A stretch of 64,000 bases of DNA from Pollutimonas harenae (GCF_004153685.1 NZ_SDQD01000002.1:434001-498000), one strand, 5' to 3'. Shown: positions 37,464 through 46,633, counted from the stretch's first letter. Notes: generated by a model not told the origin, from the sequence alone. Made by a program: numbers and translations.

Positions 37464-37791
37464 GATGGTAACTATCAAATAAAAAGGGGAAAGTGCGTGT
37501 TGTGGGCGCGCTTGAGCGGATAAGCAAACCTGATTGTACTTGCCACCGCGTTCATACCGTATGGTGAAAGATGCATTTCAGATTATGAAATTTTCTTGTT
37601 GCGACGCAAGATCAACCATTTCATAGGGAAAAATATTATCCCGTATTATAAAAAAATATTTTTAAGTCATTGTTATTAAAAAATAATATTTTTAGTCTTA
37701 TATAAGACAAAAGCCGTATGTGCTTCGCAGCAAACGCGTAGACTTTCCTCATGAATTTCAGGTTTCTTTTTTACTTTTAAGGAGCAACATC
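37464..37791. other. queF-aceA intergenic regulatory region
   Basis: This gap is strikingly AT-rich between 37600 and 37720, with repeated A5-7/T5 tracts that suggest intrinsic bending. It contains one perfect 14-bp palindrome (separate entry) and no plausible gene. The aceA promoter should lie here, but several AT-rich hexamers compete and I do not choose one. Confidence 0.6.
37695..37708. promoter_or_regulatory. 14-bp palindromic operator upstream of aceA
   Basis: GTCTTATATAAGAC is a perfect palindrome, with flanking TTT/AAA extending the symmetry beyond one mismatch. It lies 84 bp before the aceA ATG. The form fits a GntR-type regulator site; which one is unknown. Confidence 0.55.
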
Positions 37792-39117
37792 ATGACGACA
37801 CGGGAAAATGAAATACGCAGTTTGCAGAAAGCCTGGGCTGAAGACAGCCGTTGGCAGGGCATCAAGCGCGGTTATGGTGCCGAAGACGTGATCCGTCTGC
37901 GTGGTTCGGTGCAGGTCGAGCATACCTTGGCTCGTCGTGGCGCCGAGAAACTGTGGGGCCTGCTGCATTCCGAACCCTTTGTAAACTCCTTGGGAGCGCT
38001 GACGGGCAACCAGGCCATGCAGCAGGTCAAGGCAGGGCTAAAGGCCATTTATCTGTCGGGCTGGCAGGTTGCGGGCGATGCCAATGGGGCTGGTGAGATG
38101 TATCCCGATCAGTCCTTGTATCCGGCCAATTCTGTGCCGCAAGTGGTCAGGCGCATTAATAATGCGTTGGCCCGATGCGATCAAATCCAGTGGATGGAAG
38201 GCAAGAATCCTCAGGATCCCGGCTATCTGGATTACTTCGCCCCCATTGTTGCCGATGCCGAAGCAGGCTTTGGCGGCGTGCTGAATGCCTTCGAATTGAT
38301 GAAAGCCATGATTGAAGCTGGTGCCGCGGGCGTGCACTTTGAAGATCAACTGGCTTCTGTTAAGAAATGCGGCCATATGGGCGGTAAAGTGCTGGTGCCC
38401 ACGCGCGACGCTGTGGCCAAGCTGGTGTCGGCTCGTCTGGCCGCCGATGTGCTGGGGGTACCCACATTGTTGCTGGCACGCACCGATGCCGATGCGGCCG
38501 ACCTGGTCACCAGTGATATTGACGAAAATGACCGCCCCTTCATTACCGGGGAGCGCACGGTTGAAGGTTTCTTCCGTACGCGTGCTGGTATTGAACAAGG
38601 TATTTCGCGGGGCTTGGCCTATGCGCCTTACGCCGACCTGTTGTGGTGCGAAACGTCCACGCCCAATCTCGAGTATGCCCGTCAGTTTGCTGAAGCCATA
38701 CACCGTCAGTTCCCCGGAAAGCTTCTGGCCTACAACTGCTCGCCTTCATTCAATTGGAAGAAAAATCTTGATGATGCAACGGTGGCCAAGTTCCAGCGGG
38801 AGCTGGGCGCCATGGGCTACAAGTTCCAGTTCATTACCCTGGCGGGTTTCCATGCCTTGAACTATGGCATGTTTGAGCTGGCACATGGTTATGCCCGTCG
38901 CCAGATGAGTGCTTTCGTTGAACTGCAGCAGAAAGAATTTGCGGCGACTGAATTGGGCTTTACCGCTGTCAAGCATCAGCGTGAGGTGGGTACTGGCTAT
39001 TTCGATGCTGTCACACAGGCTATCGAAGGCGGGCAATCGTCCACCACAGCACTGACTGGATCGACCGAAGAGGCCCAGTTCGAAACACAGGGGGCGAACG
39101 AAAGGAAGGTGGCCTGA
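37792..39117 (+). CDS. aceA: Isocitrate lyase
   Basis: Splits isocitrate to glyoxylate and succinate, allowing growth on acetate or other C2-yielding carbon such as phenylacetate. The 441-residue product has the catalytic motif [13 protein letters not shown] with Cys193. [26 protein letters not shown] and [12 protein letters not shown] are also typical. AAGGAG is seven bases before the ATG at 37792; the frame is open further upstream but has no ribosome-binding site. Malate synthase is not adjacent. Confidence 0.97.
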   Translation: MTTRENEIRSLQKAWAEDSRWQGIKRGYGAEDVIRLRGSVQVEHTLARRGAEKLWGLLHSEPFVNSLGALTGNQAMQQVKAGLKAIYLSGWQVAGDANGAGEMYPDQSLYPANSVPQVVRRINNALARCDQIQWMEGKNPQDPGYLDYFAPIVADAEAGFGGVLNAFELMKAMIEAGAAGVHFEDQLASVKKCGHMGGKVLVPTRDAVAKLVSARLAADVLGVPTLLLARTDADAADLVTSDIDENDRPFITGERTVEGFFRTRAGIEQGISRGLAYAPYADLLWCETSTPNLEYARQFAEAIHRQFPGKLLAYNCSPSFNWKKNLDDATVAKFQRELGAMGYKFQFITLAGFHALNYGMFELAHGYARRQMSAFVELQQKEFAATELGFTAVKHQREVGTGYFDAVTQAIEGGQSSTTALTGSTEEAQFETQGANERKVA

Positions 39118-39203
39118 TGACCCATCCGGCGGGTTGTTTGTTTCGTGAGTGACATAATGGCTGCATAAGCATTTTTGCCTGTAGCCACGACTCGCCAGCC
39201 ACG

Positions 39204-39243
39204 GCGTAAGAATATTGCAATGCGATGTTCTTACGCTTTTTTT
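39204..39243 (+). terminator. Terminator after aceA
   Basis: GCGTAAGAA (39204-39212) pairs with TTCTTACGC (39228-39236) and is followed by seven T residues. Confidence 0.9.
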
Positions 39244-39293
39244 GTTTTTCGTTGCTGCGAGGCCAACCGGTAAAACTCAGTCTTTTCAAAACC

Positions 39294-39307
39294 TTGATTT
39301 AAATCAA
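39294..39307 (+). promoter_or_regulatory. FNR box of the cbb3 oxidase cluster
   Basis: TTGATTTAAATCAA is a perfect FNR/Anr site. With the -10-like TATATT at 39329-39334, the box centre (39300.5) is about 41 bp before the predicted start near 39341, the class II activator position. This implies oxygen-limited induction of the downstream cluster by the FNR encoded at 45905-46633. Confidence 0.85.
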
Positions 39308-39341
39308 GCCATTCGCTGGGCCATTTGCTATATTCCCTTCC

Positions 39342-40298
39342 ATGCGCGCATTTTCAATATTCTCCACACCCAGTGGCCTGTCGGATGGCGACCGCCAGAA
39401 GCGGCGGCATATGCTTGCCCGCATGGGGCTGGGATGGCTTGCCATGATGCAAGTCATGATGTTTGCCTTTCCGGGCTATTTGCGCTCGGAAAGTATGGCG
39501 CCCGAGAATCTCGAGCTGCTCGATCAAGCAATTTTTCTCATGAACTGGATCAGCCTGATCCTGACGGTACCCGTCATGCTGTATTGCGCCTGGCCGGTCT
39601 GGCAGGGTGCTTTCAACAGCCTGCGACGGGGCAGGGTGGGCATGGATGTACCCGTTGCCCTGGGCATTATTGCCGCATTCATTCCCAGTGCAGTCACTAC
39701 CTGGACGGGTCACGGAGAGGTCTACTTTGATTCCGTCACCATGTTTGTGGCTTTCCTCTTGACCGCCCGCTACCTTGAGCTCTGTGCGCGGCAGTCTGTA
39801 GGGGGGGGCAAAGTACACCAAATGATCGAACAGTTTCGTATTTCGGTCTCTGTGCGTGCCAACCGTGTGGCATTCTGGTTTGTGCTGGTGCAACTAGTCC
39901 TGGCCTTTCTGGTCGGCGCCGTCTGGTATGTTTACGCGCCACAGCATGCCATTGCAGTGATGGTGGCCTTGCTGGTCATGAGCTGTCCCTGCGCCATGGC
40001 CATGGCCGTGCCCACGGCGGTAGCAGCGGCGCATGCGAGCTATTCGGCCGCTCCCGATGCGGCCCGCCTCAATACACTCCAACTGGTGCAGGCAACCGGC
40101 CTGATCGCCCGGCAAAATCTCTATGGAGCGGTAGCCTGGCACCTACTGATGACTCCGTTGGCAGCCTTTGGCTTGGTTGCGCCGTGGTTGGCGGCCATTA
40201 CCATGCTGCTTTCGTCGCTTGCCGTCGCCGCTAACTCCTGGCGTTTGTACCGTAAGTACACGCGCCCGCATGACGGCTGGCAGGCCGCGGTGGCATAG
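39342..40298 (+). CDS. CcoI-like P1B-ATPase membrane core lacking catalytic domains
   Basis: A 318-residue intact frame where ccoI (the copper ATPase for cbb3 assembly) normally lies. It keeps the membrane part: spans near 25-45 and 60-85, MDVPVALGIIAAFIPSA from residue 101, VMSCPCAMAMAVPTA with Cys215-Pro-Cys217, and the last two spans (NLYGAVAWHLLMTPLAAFGL, LAAITMLLSSLAVAANSWRL). Missing are the N-terminal metal-binding domain, the actuator domain (about 20 residues instead of about 130, no TGES) and the whole P/N region (no DKTGT). It cannot be an ATP-driven pump. Start uncertain: ATG 39342 could be leaderless; the next in-frame ATG is 39411. Confidence 0.85.
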   Translation: MRAFSIFSTPSGLSDGDRQKRRHMLARMGLGWLAMMQVMMFAFPGYLRSESMAPENLELLDQAIFLMNWISLILTVPVMLYCAWPVWQGAFNSLRRGRVGMDVPVALGIIAAFIPSAVTTWTGHGEVYFDSVTMFVAFLLTARYLELCARQSVGGGKVHQMIEQFRISVSVRANRVAFWFVLVQLVLAFLVGAVWYVYAPQHAIAVMVALLVMSCPCAMAMAVPTAVAAAHASYSAAPDAARLNTLQLVQATGLIARQNLYGAVAWHLLMTPLAAFGLVAPWLAAITMLLSSLAVAANSWRLYRKYTRPHDGWQAAVA

Positions 40299-40307
40299 GA
40301 GCTGACA

Positions 40308-40460
40308 ATGGAAGCATCTCTGTTCTTGCTCTTACCGATTTCTCTGTTATTGGTGATTTTGATAGGCGTAGCGTTCTGGTGGGCTATTTTTTCGGGCCAG
40401 TTCGACAATACGAACCAGGCCGCCGAATCCATCCTGCACGATAACGATACCGACAGCTAA
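40308..40460 (+). CDS. ccoS: cbb3 oxidase maturation protein CcoS
   Basis: A 50-residue single-span membrane protein needed for cofactor insertion into cbb3 oxidase in other bacteria. The span is residues 4-27 (LFLLLPISLLLVILIGVAFW), followed by the CcoS-typical SGQFDN and an acidic tail. AGGAG is six bases before the ATG. Confidence 0.92.
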   Translation: MEASLFLLLPISLLLVILIGVAFWWAIFSGQFDNTNQAAESILHDNDTDS

Positions 40461-40503
40461 GTTCTTTATAAAGTGTGGCGCGAAAGCGTCAGTATTCGAG
40501 GCA

Positions 40504-40543
40504 AGCGGCTCTTCTTGTTGCAAGTCAAAGAGAGCAAGCCGCT
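40504..40543 (+). promoter_or_regulatory. Hairpin in the ccoN leader
   Basis: AGCGG/CCGCT and CTCTT/AAGAG form an interrupted ten-pair stem in the 136-bp gap between ccoS and ccoN. There is no T-tract, so it is more likely an mRNA-stability or processing element than a terminator. Related CAAGC(G/C)GCTCTT repeats make up both arms. Confidence 0.4.
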
Positions 40544-40596
40544 CTTGCAGCAAGATGCTGGCGTCTCGCATTGTTTATTTGTTTTAGGGGAAGCTC

Positions 40597-42081
40597 ATGG
40601 GCACGTCCGATACGATCGGAGCACAGGCCGAAGTCTTCAATTACCGTGTGGTCAGGCAGTTTACGATCGCCACGGTATTTTGGGGTGTTGTCGGCATGGC
40701 GGTCGGTGTACTGATCGCCGCGCAACTCATTTGGCCGGAGTTGAATTTCAATACACCGTGGTTTAGTTACGGGCGTCTGCGTCCGTTGCACACCAATGGT
40801 GTAATTTTCGCGTTTGGGGGCAGTGCATTGTTCGCCACTGCCTACTATGTCGTGCAGCGTACCTGTCAGGTGCGCTTGTTCAGTGACAAGCTGGCGGCCT
40901 TTACCTTCTGGGGCTGGCAAGTGGTTCTGGTTGCTGCGGTCATTACCCTTCCCCTGGGTTATACCAGCACCAAAGAATATGCCGAACTCGAATGGCCCAT
41001 CGACGTCCTGATCACTCTGGTCTGGGTTGCGTTCGCCGTGGTGTTTTTTGGCACGATCGCCAAACGCCGGGTCAAGCATATTTACGTAGCCAACTGGTTC
41101 TTTGGCTCGTATATCCTGACCATCGCCGTCCTGCACATTTTCAACAACCTCGAGCTGCCTGTCAGTATGTGGAAGTCGTACTCGGTATATGCCGGTGTGC
41201 AGGATGCCATGGTGCAGTGGTGGTATGGCCACAATGCGGTGGGTTTCTTTCTGACTACCAGCTTCCTGGGCATGATGTATTACTTCGTGCCCAAGCAGGC
41301 CGAGCGTCCCATTTATTCGTACCGCCTTTCCATCGTGCACTTCTGGGCGCTGGCTTTCACCTATATGTGGGCGGGTCCGCACCATTTGCTGTATACCTCG
41401 CTGCCTGACTGGACCCAGACACTGGGCATGGCGCTGTCGCTGATTCTGCTGGCGCCGTCATGGGGCGGCATGATCAACGGCATCATGACGGTATCCGGAG
41501 CCTGGCACAAGCTGCGCACCGACCCCATCCTGAAGTTCCTGGTGGTGGCCCTGTCGTTCTACGGCATGTCGACCTTTGAAGGCTCGATGATGTCCATCCG
41601 CACGGTCAATGCCTTGTCGCACTATACCGACTGGACAATAGGCCACGTGCACTCCGGTGCCCTGGGCTGGGTGGCCATGATTACCTTCGGTTCTTTCTAC
41701 TACATGATTCCACGCTTGTACGGCCGTACCTCCATGGCCAGCATGAAGCTGGTTGAGCTGCATTTCTGGGTTGCTACGCTGGGTGTGGTGCTGTACATCA
41801 GCTCGATGTGGATTGCCGGGGTCATGCAAGGCCTGATGTGGAGCGCCACGGGCGAAGACGGTACGCTCACTTACAGTTTCGTCGAGGCTGTCAAGGCAAC
41901 TTACCCCTTCTACGCCATACGTTTGATGGGTGGTCTGCTGTTCCTGTCGGGTATGTGCATCATGGCCTGGAACACCTGGAAAACTGTCAAAGGTCAACCC
42001 AAGGTCAATCCGGCCGTGCCGCTGTACAGTCCTGACGCGCGCGATCCCGCTTTTATCGGTCCGGCTTCTGCGACGGCATAA
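40597..42081 (+). CDS. ccoN: cbb3-type cytochrome c oxidase subunit I
   Basis: Catalytic subunit (494 residues, about twelve spans) that holds heme b and the heme b3-CuB site of the high-affinity oxidase. Metal-ligand histidines are seen in [44 protein letters not shown] and [21 protein letters not shown] precedes the ATG. The gene follows ccoS after a 136-bp leader and is followed by ccoO eleven bases after its stop. Confidence 0.98.
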   Translation: MGTSDTIGAQAEVFNYRVVRQFTIATVFWGVVGMAVGVLIAAQLIWPELNFNTPWFSYGRLRPLHTNGVIFAFGGSALFATAYYVVQRTCQVRLFSDKLAAFTFWGWQVVLVAAVITLPLGYTSTKEYAELEWPIDVLITLVWVAFAVVFFGTIAKRRVKHIYVANWFFGSYILTIAVLHIFNNLELPVSMWKSYSVYAGVQDAMVQWWYGHNAVGFFLTTSFLGMMYYFVPKQAERPIYSYRLSIVHFWALAFTYMWAGPHHLLYTSLPDWTQTLGMALSLILLAPSWGGMINGIMTVSGAWHKLRTDPILKFLVVALSFYGMSTFEGSMMSIRTVNALSHYTDWTIGHVHSGALGWVAMITFGSFYYMIPRLYGRTSMASMKLVELHFWVATLGVVLYISSMWIAGVMQGLMWSATGEDGTLTYSFVEAVKATYPFYAIRLMGGLLFLSGMCIMAWNTWKTVKGQPKVNPAVPLYSPDARDPAFIGPASATA

Positions 42082-42092
42082 GGAGAGCATAA

Positions 42093-42749
42093 ATGACCAA
42101 GAAAAGTACCGGTTTTTCTCACAAGATGATTGAAACCAATGTTGGCCTGCTGATCATCCTGAGCATTGCCGTCATCTCTTTTGCTGGCCTGGCCCAGATT
42201 GTTCCGCTGTTCTTTCAGCACTCCACCACTCAGCCAACGCCGGGTGTAGAGCCCTACGAGCCGCTGAACCTGATTGGTCGCGACGTCTATATACGTGAAG
42301 GATGCGTAGGTTGCCATTCGCAACAGATCCGCATGCTCAGCTCAGAGGTGCAGCGCTACGGTCCTTATTCCCTGGCCGGAGAGTCCAGATACGACCATCC
42401 TTTCCTGTGGGGTTCCAAGCGCACTGGCCCTGACCTGGCGCGTGTTGGAAAACGCTATTCCGATGACTGGCATCGTGTGCATTTGCGTAATCCGCGTGAT
42501 GTCGTCCAGGAATCGAATATGCCGGCCTATCCCTGGCTGCAGCACAACTCCGTTGAAAACGAAAATGTGCAGGACCGCATGAAGGTATTGCGCACGCTGG
42601 GCGTGCCTTATACCGACGAGCAAATCGACAAGGCCCCTGAGCAGCTCAAGGGCAAGACAGAAGAAGATGCGCTGATTGCCTACCTGCAAGGGCTGGGTGT
42701 GGCGGGTCGTGCTGCTGCTGCCAAAGCTGTGGCTGAAGGAGAACTGTAA
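42093..42749 (+). CDS. ccoO: cbb3-type oxidase subunit II, monoheme c
   Basis: Membrane-anchored c-type cytochrome (218 residues). After one N-terminal span ([20 protein letters not shown]) the heme motif CVGCH starts at Cys71. Methionines such as in MLSSEVQ and [10 protein letters not shown] can serve as axial ligand. ccoQ starts at the base after its stop. Confidence 0.97.
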   Translation: MTKKSTGFSHKMIETNVGLLIILSIAVISFAGLAQIVPLFFQHSTTQPTPGVEPYEPLNLIGRDVYIREGCVGCHSQQIRMLSSEVQRYGPYSLAGESRYDHPFLWGSKRTGPDLARVGKRYSDDWHRVHLRNPRDVVQESNMPAYPWLQHNSVENENVQDRMKVLRTLGVPYTDEQIDKAPEQLKGKTEEDALIAYLQGLGVAGRAAAAKAVAEGEL

Positions 42750-42923
42750 ATGGCCATGCTCAATGCGGTGGCGACGATTTTCGCCATGCTGACCTTTTTG
42801 GGAATAGTCTGGTGGGCGTTTTCACGAGGCCGGGCACAGGCCAATTACGACGCGTCCATGCTGCCTTTTAACGTCCCTGACGAAGGCGTCTCGAACAAGA
42901 ATGAAGGGGGCTCTCATGAGTGA
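42750..42923 (+). CDS. ccoQ: cbb3-type oxidase subunit IV
   Basis: A 57-residue single-span subunit (residues about 5-25, TIFAMLTFLGIVWWAFSRG) that stabilises the complex. The tail YDASMLPFNVPDEG is typical of CcoQ. The ATG directly abuts the ccoO stop (TAAATG) after a GGAGAA, and the last eight bases overlap the ccoP start. Confidence 0.93.
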   Translation: MAMLNAVATIFAMLTFLGIVWWAFSRGRAQANYDASMLPFNVPDEGVSNKNEGGSHE

Positions 42924-43839
42924 TTTTGTCAGTAGCTTCTGGAGCTATTTCATCACCATTATCGCCGTGGGCGGTGTGGTTTTCTGTCTGTGGCTGCTGT
43001 ATACGCAAAGGGCATGGCTCAAGCAATCCGCCCCAGAGGTCGAAGAAACCGGTCACGTCTGGGACGGTGATCTCACTGAATTCAATACACCGGTACCGCG
43101 CTGGTGGACGGTTTTCTATATTGGGCTTTGTGTTGCGGCTCTGGCCTTGTTCTTTTTGTATCCAGGGCTGGGGACATACAAAGGTTCGCTGGGCTATACC
43201 TCTGCGGGCCAGGTCAAGGCACAGCAAGAGGCGCTCAATGAGCGCATCAGGCCGGTGTATGAGCGTTACCAGAAAATGTCCATACCCGAGGTTGCGCATG
43301 ACGCCGACGCACGGCAGATTGGACAGCGCTTGTTCCTGAATAATTGTGCCCAGTGTCACGGCTCCGACGCGCGGGGGGCCGCGAACTTTCCCAACCTGAC
43401 TGACGGCGATTGGCTGTATGGTGGTGCTCCCGAGCAGATTCTGCAAACCATCACCAAAGGTCGTCACGGCATGATGCCGCCCTGGGCAGCCCAGATCAAG
43501 CCAGCCGAAGCTTCCGATATTGCCCAGTATGTGCGGTCCTTGTCCGGACTGGCAGCAGATTCCCTGCGGGTCGTGCCAGGCAAGCGCGGCTTCGATACAT
43601 TCTGCGTGGCCTGCCATGGGGCGGAAGGCAAAGGCAACACAATGCTGGGCGCTCCCAACCTGACCGACAACGTCTGGCTGTACGGTAGCTCTGAAGCAAC
43701 TATTGTGGAAACCATCCTTAACGGTCGTGTCAATATCATGCCCGCCCAAGAAGGCATTCTTACTGAGGATCAGATTCGTATGCTTACTGCATGGGTATGG
43801 GGTTTGAACAACCAGGATACGAAGACCACCACAAACTAA
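42916..43839 (+). CDS. ccoP: cbb3-type oxidase subunit III, diheme c
   Basis: Diheme cytochrome c subunit (307 residues) that receives electrons from soluble or membrane cytochrome c. Two N-terminal spans are seen (about 10-31 and 63-82), then CAQCH at Cys144 and CVACH at Cys230. AAGGGGG six bases upstream selects the ATG at 42916 over one at 42901. Overlaps ccoQ by eight bases. Confidence 0.97.
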   Translation: MSDFVSSFWSYFITIIAVGGVVFCLWLLYTQRAWLKQSAPEVEETGHVWDGDLTEFNTPVPRWWTVFYIGLCVAALALFFLYPGLGTYKGSLGYTSAGQVKAQQEALNERIRPVYERYQKMSIPEVAHDADARQIGQRLFLNNCAQCHGSDARGAANFPNLTDGDWLYGGAPEQILQTITKGRHGMMPPWAAQIKPAEASDIAQYVRSLSGLAADSLRVVPGKRGFDTFCVACHGAEGKGNTMLGAPNLTDNVWLYGSSEATIVETILNGRVNIMPAQEGILTEDQIRMLTAWVWGLNNQDTKTTTN

Positions 43840-43848
43840 AGGTATTAC

Positions 43849-45348
43849 ATGAGTAGCAAACCACCCGTCAAGCTGGATCAAGAGCAATCTGCCGAAGCTG
43901 CGTCTGCCAGGCAGCGGCCCAGAGTCCGCAAGGCGGGGGGGACCTCTCCTCAGGTCGAGAAGGCCCTGTCGGAGGTCCGTCGCAAAATATATCCGCGGTC
44001 GGTGACGGGTATTTATGCGCGCTGGCGGGTCATTATGGTGTTCGCCACCCAACTGATCTTCTACGGCTTGCCCTGGCTGCAATGGAACGGACGCCAGGCT
44101 GTGTTGTTCGATCTGGCGGCCCGCAAGTTTTATCTTTTTGGCATGGTGCTTTGGCCGCAAGACGTGATCTATCTTGCGGTGCTCCTGGTAATTTCCGCTT
44201 TCGCGCTGTTTTTGTTCACGGCCATGGCGGGGCGGTTGTTTTGCGGCTATGCCTGTCCGCAAACGGTTTATACCGAAATCTTCATGTGGGTCGAACGCCG
44301 TATCGAGGGCGACCGACTTGCCCGCATACGACTCGACGAGCAACCCTGGAACGCCCGCAAGATAAGGCTCAAGGTCAGCAAGCACATTGTCTGGATCCTG
44401 ATTGCCTGGTGGACGGGTTCCACCTTTATTGGCTATTTTGCTCCCATACGCGAACTTGGCATGGGTCTGCTGACACTGTCGCTGGGTCCATGGCAATGGT
44501 TTTGGATGGTGTTTTACGCCTTTGCTACCTGGGGTAATGCCGGCTTCATGCGTGAGGCGGTCTGCAAGTACATGTGCCCTTATGCGCGCTTTCAAAGCGT
44601 CATGGTGGATGATGATACCTTTGTGGTGACCTACGACCACGTGCGTGGCGAACCCCGAGGCGGACGCTCGCGCCGCGTTGATCACAAAGAAGCGGGCATG
44701 GGTGATTGTGTTGATTGCAGCCTGTGCGTACAAGTATGTCCAACCGGCATTGATATCCGTGATGGCTTGCAGTACATGTGCATAGGTTGCGGGGCCTGTG
44801 TCGATGCCTGTGACACGGTCATGGACAAGATGAATTACGATCGCGGCCTGATACGTTATACGTCGGGGCGCGCCATTACCGATGGCATGACACAAAGCCA
44901 GGTGCGCAAGCGCATGTTGCGCCCACGCGTACTGATCTACTCGGCCATATTGGGTCTTGTTGCAATCGCCTTTGTCGTTTCATTGGCCACGCGTACCACT
45001 CTGCGCATGGATATCATCCGTGATCGCGGTACATTGGGGCGCGAGGTTCCGGGTGGCATGATAGAAAACGTGTATCGCTTGCAGTTCATGAATGCATCAG
45101 AGTCGCCCATGACCCTCACTCTTGGTGTCACGGGTGTTCCTGAGTTGTCTGTCGCTACTGCAGACGGTGGAGCGACAATGGTGAAGATTGATGCTGCATC
45201 CAATAAAATGGTTCCTGTTGTAGTACGTGCGCCGGCAGGCCAGACTACTCCCGGTCTGCACGAAATCGAGTTGACAGCGATTGGCCAGTACCAAGAAGGC
45301 AATAGTATTTCTGTGGTCGAGCGCTCGAGCTTCTTTGTGCCGAAATAG
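43849..45348 (+). CDS. ccoG: Cytochrome c oxidase accessory protein CcoG
   Basis: Polyferredoxin of the FixG/RdxA family (499 residues), implicated in copper reduction during cbb3 assembly. An N-terminal cytoplasmic segment is followed by five predicted spans. The CGYACPQTVYTEIFMWVE motif is seen, then two 4Fe-4S motifs (CVDCSLCVQVCP from Cys287 and CIGCGACVDACD), and a C-terminal periplasmic Ig-like domain. Confidence 0.96.
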   Translation: MSSKPPVKLDQEQSAEAASARQRPRVRKAGGTSPQVEKALSEVRRKIYPRSVTGIYARWRVIMVFATQLIFYGLPWLQWNGRQAVLFDLAARKFYLFGMVLWPQDVIYLAVLLVISAFALFLFTAMAGRLFCGYACPQTVYTEIFMWVERRIEGDRLARIRLDEQPWNARKIRLKVSKHIVWILIAWWTGSTFIGYFAPIRELGMGLLTLSLGPWQWFWMVFYAFATWGNAGFMREAVCKYMCPYARFQSVMVDDDTFVVTYDHVRGEPRGGRSRRVDHKEAGMGDCVDCSLCVQVCPTGIDIRDGLQYMCIGCGACVDACDTVMDKMNYDRGLIRYTSGRAITDGMTQSQVRKRMLRPRVLIYSAILGLVAIAFVVSLATRTTLRMDIIRDRGTLGREVPGGMIENVYRLQFMNASESPMTLTLGVTGVPELSVATADGGATMVKIDAASNKMVPVVVRAPAGQTTPGLHEIELTAIGQYQEGNSISVVERSSFFVPK

Positions 45349-45361
45349 CAAGGAAAACGTA

Positions 45362-45601
45362 ATGTCACCCCAAACAGAAAAAACCGGCTTGTCAAGAAAC
45401 CAGGATAAGGGCCCATGGTGGCGTGAACCCTGGCCCTGGATAATCATGGCTGGGCCGGCCATTGCCGTCATTGGGTGTATCATCACCATCGTGCTGGCGT
45501 TTCAGAATGCGGGCAACCAGGTCATCAAAGATGGCGGCATCAAACGCGGGCTGGTTGTCACCAAGCAAGTACAGGCGCCAGCTCCAGAACCTCAAAAATA
45601 G
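45362..45601 (+). CDS. ccoH: CcoH/FixH-like membrane protein
   Basis: A short FixH-family protein (79 residues) with the conserved REPWPWIIMAGPAIAVIGC entry into a single span. A KRGLVV segment stands where longer homologues have KQGLAIN. FixH acts with CcoI/CcoG in oxidase assembly; the periplasmic domain is truncated here, as in many beta-proteobacteria. AAGGA precedes the ATG. Confidence 0.85.
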   Translation: MSPQTEKTGLSRNQDKGPWWREPWPWIIMAGPAIAVIGCIITIVLAFQNAGNQVIKDGGIKRGLVVTKQVQAPAPEPQK

Positions 45602-45629
45602 ATTGTTTCAATACAACAGGAGACCGCTC

Positions 45630-45884
45630 ATGCAGTATCGTTCGTTAATGTGGATTCTATGGCCGTCGTTCCTGATAGGCGCAGCAACCAGTGCAACCGT
45701 TTTTGCTCTGGTCGATCCACTGGACATCACCTTTTTGGGGTATTTGAAAGCCAGCAGGCAGCAGGTTTATGCCGGTGGTTTCTTTCTGTTCTGGTTGATG
45801 GCGGCGCTATCAAGTGCACTAACCCTGCATATGGCGCCGCGCGGACGTATCGTAGACGACTTTGGCGACCCAATAGAGGGCTAG
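45630..45884 (+). CDS. Small two-span membrane protein of the cco cluster
   Basis: An 84-residue protein with two hydrophobic segments (about 6-28 and 47-68), a polar loop DPLDITFLGYLKASRQQVY and a short acidic tail. AGGAG lies seven bases upstream and the gene follows ccoH by 28 bp, so it belongs to the operon. I know no assigned function; similar small proteins occur after ccoH in other Burkholderiales, which suggests a role linked to the oxidase. Confidence 0.78.
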   Translation: MQYRSLMWILWPSFLIGAATSATVFALVDPLDITFLGYLKASRQQVYAGGFFLFWLMAALSSALTLHMAPRGRIVDDFGDPIEG

Positions 45885-45904
45885 GCGGTCAAATGACGGG
45901 GCTT

Positions 45905-46633
45905 TCAGCCGCAGTCGGTGCCCGACAACAAGCGCAAGCCACCCATGTCAAGAATGTGTACTTCGCGCTGGTGGACACGTATCAGGCCTTCGCGCGCAAA
46001 GCGTGAAAACAGGCGGCTGACCGTCTCAAGGGTCAAACCCAGATAATTGCCAATTTCTTCGCGGCTCATGCGCAGGATGAACTCGCTGGGCGAGTATCCC
46101 AGCGTTGAGAGGCGCTGCGACAGATTGATCAGGAATGCAGCCAGCCTTTGCTCTGAACGCAAGGCACCCAATGACATCACCAGCTGGTGGGAGCGGCTGA
46201 TTTCCTTGCTCATGAGGCGGCGTAATTGTTGTTGCAACACAGGCAGGTGGTGCGATAGCTCGTCGAGCTCATCGATGCGGATGACACAGACCTCGCTGTC
46301 TTCGAGGGCTATGGCATTCGATACATGTGTATTGTCGAGCAGTCCGTCCATGCCGATGATTTCGCCAGGCAGCAGGAAGCCGGTAATCTGGACCTGGCCA
46401 GACGAATCTTCCAGTTGCGTCTTGAGTGAGCCGGAGCGGATACCGTAGACGGCTTCGGTTGGGTCACCTAACTGGAACAGTGCGGAACCCTTGGCAATGC
46501 GTATACGCTCTTTGATGAGCTCATCAAGTTTATTGACGTCACCACGCTGCATGCCCAGTGGCAAGCATATCTCATTTAGCATGCAGGTCGAGCAACGGGT
46601 AGAGTCAGGTGTTACAGAGATTCTTTTTTGCAT
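45905..46633 (-). CDS. fnr: FNR-type oxygen-responsive transcription regulator
   Basis: CRP/FNR-family regulator (242 residues) that senses oxygen through a [4Fe-4S] cluster. The four ligand cysteines are present: Cys14, Cys17, Cys23 and Cys116, spaced as in E. coli FNR (20, 23, 29, 122). The recognition helix LTLETVSRLFSRF has the Glu/Ser/Arg that read TTGAT-N4-ATCAA. AGGG seven bases upstream selects the ATG at 46633. It lies convergent to the oxidase cluster it probably controls, with a 20-bp gap. Confidence 0.95.
   Translation of the reverse strand: MQKRISVTPDSTRCSTCMLNEICLPLGMQRGDVNKLDELIKERIRIAKGSALFQLGDPTEAVYGIRSGSLKTQLEDSSGQVQITGFLLPGEIIGMDGLLDNTHVSNAIALEDSEVCVIRIDELDELSHHLPVLQQQLRRLMSKEISRSHQLVMSLGALRSEQRLAAFLINLSQRLSTLGYSPSEFILRMSREEIGNYLGLTLETVSRLFSRFAREGLIRVHQREVHILDMGGLRLLSGTDCG

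Noticed and set aside
42868-44895. A 675-codon minus-strand frame opposite ccoP and ccoG
   Set aside because: The opposite strand carries unmistakable ccoP and ccoG with heme and 4Fe-4S motifs. The antisense translation is His/Gln/Pro-rich and resembles no protein family.
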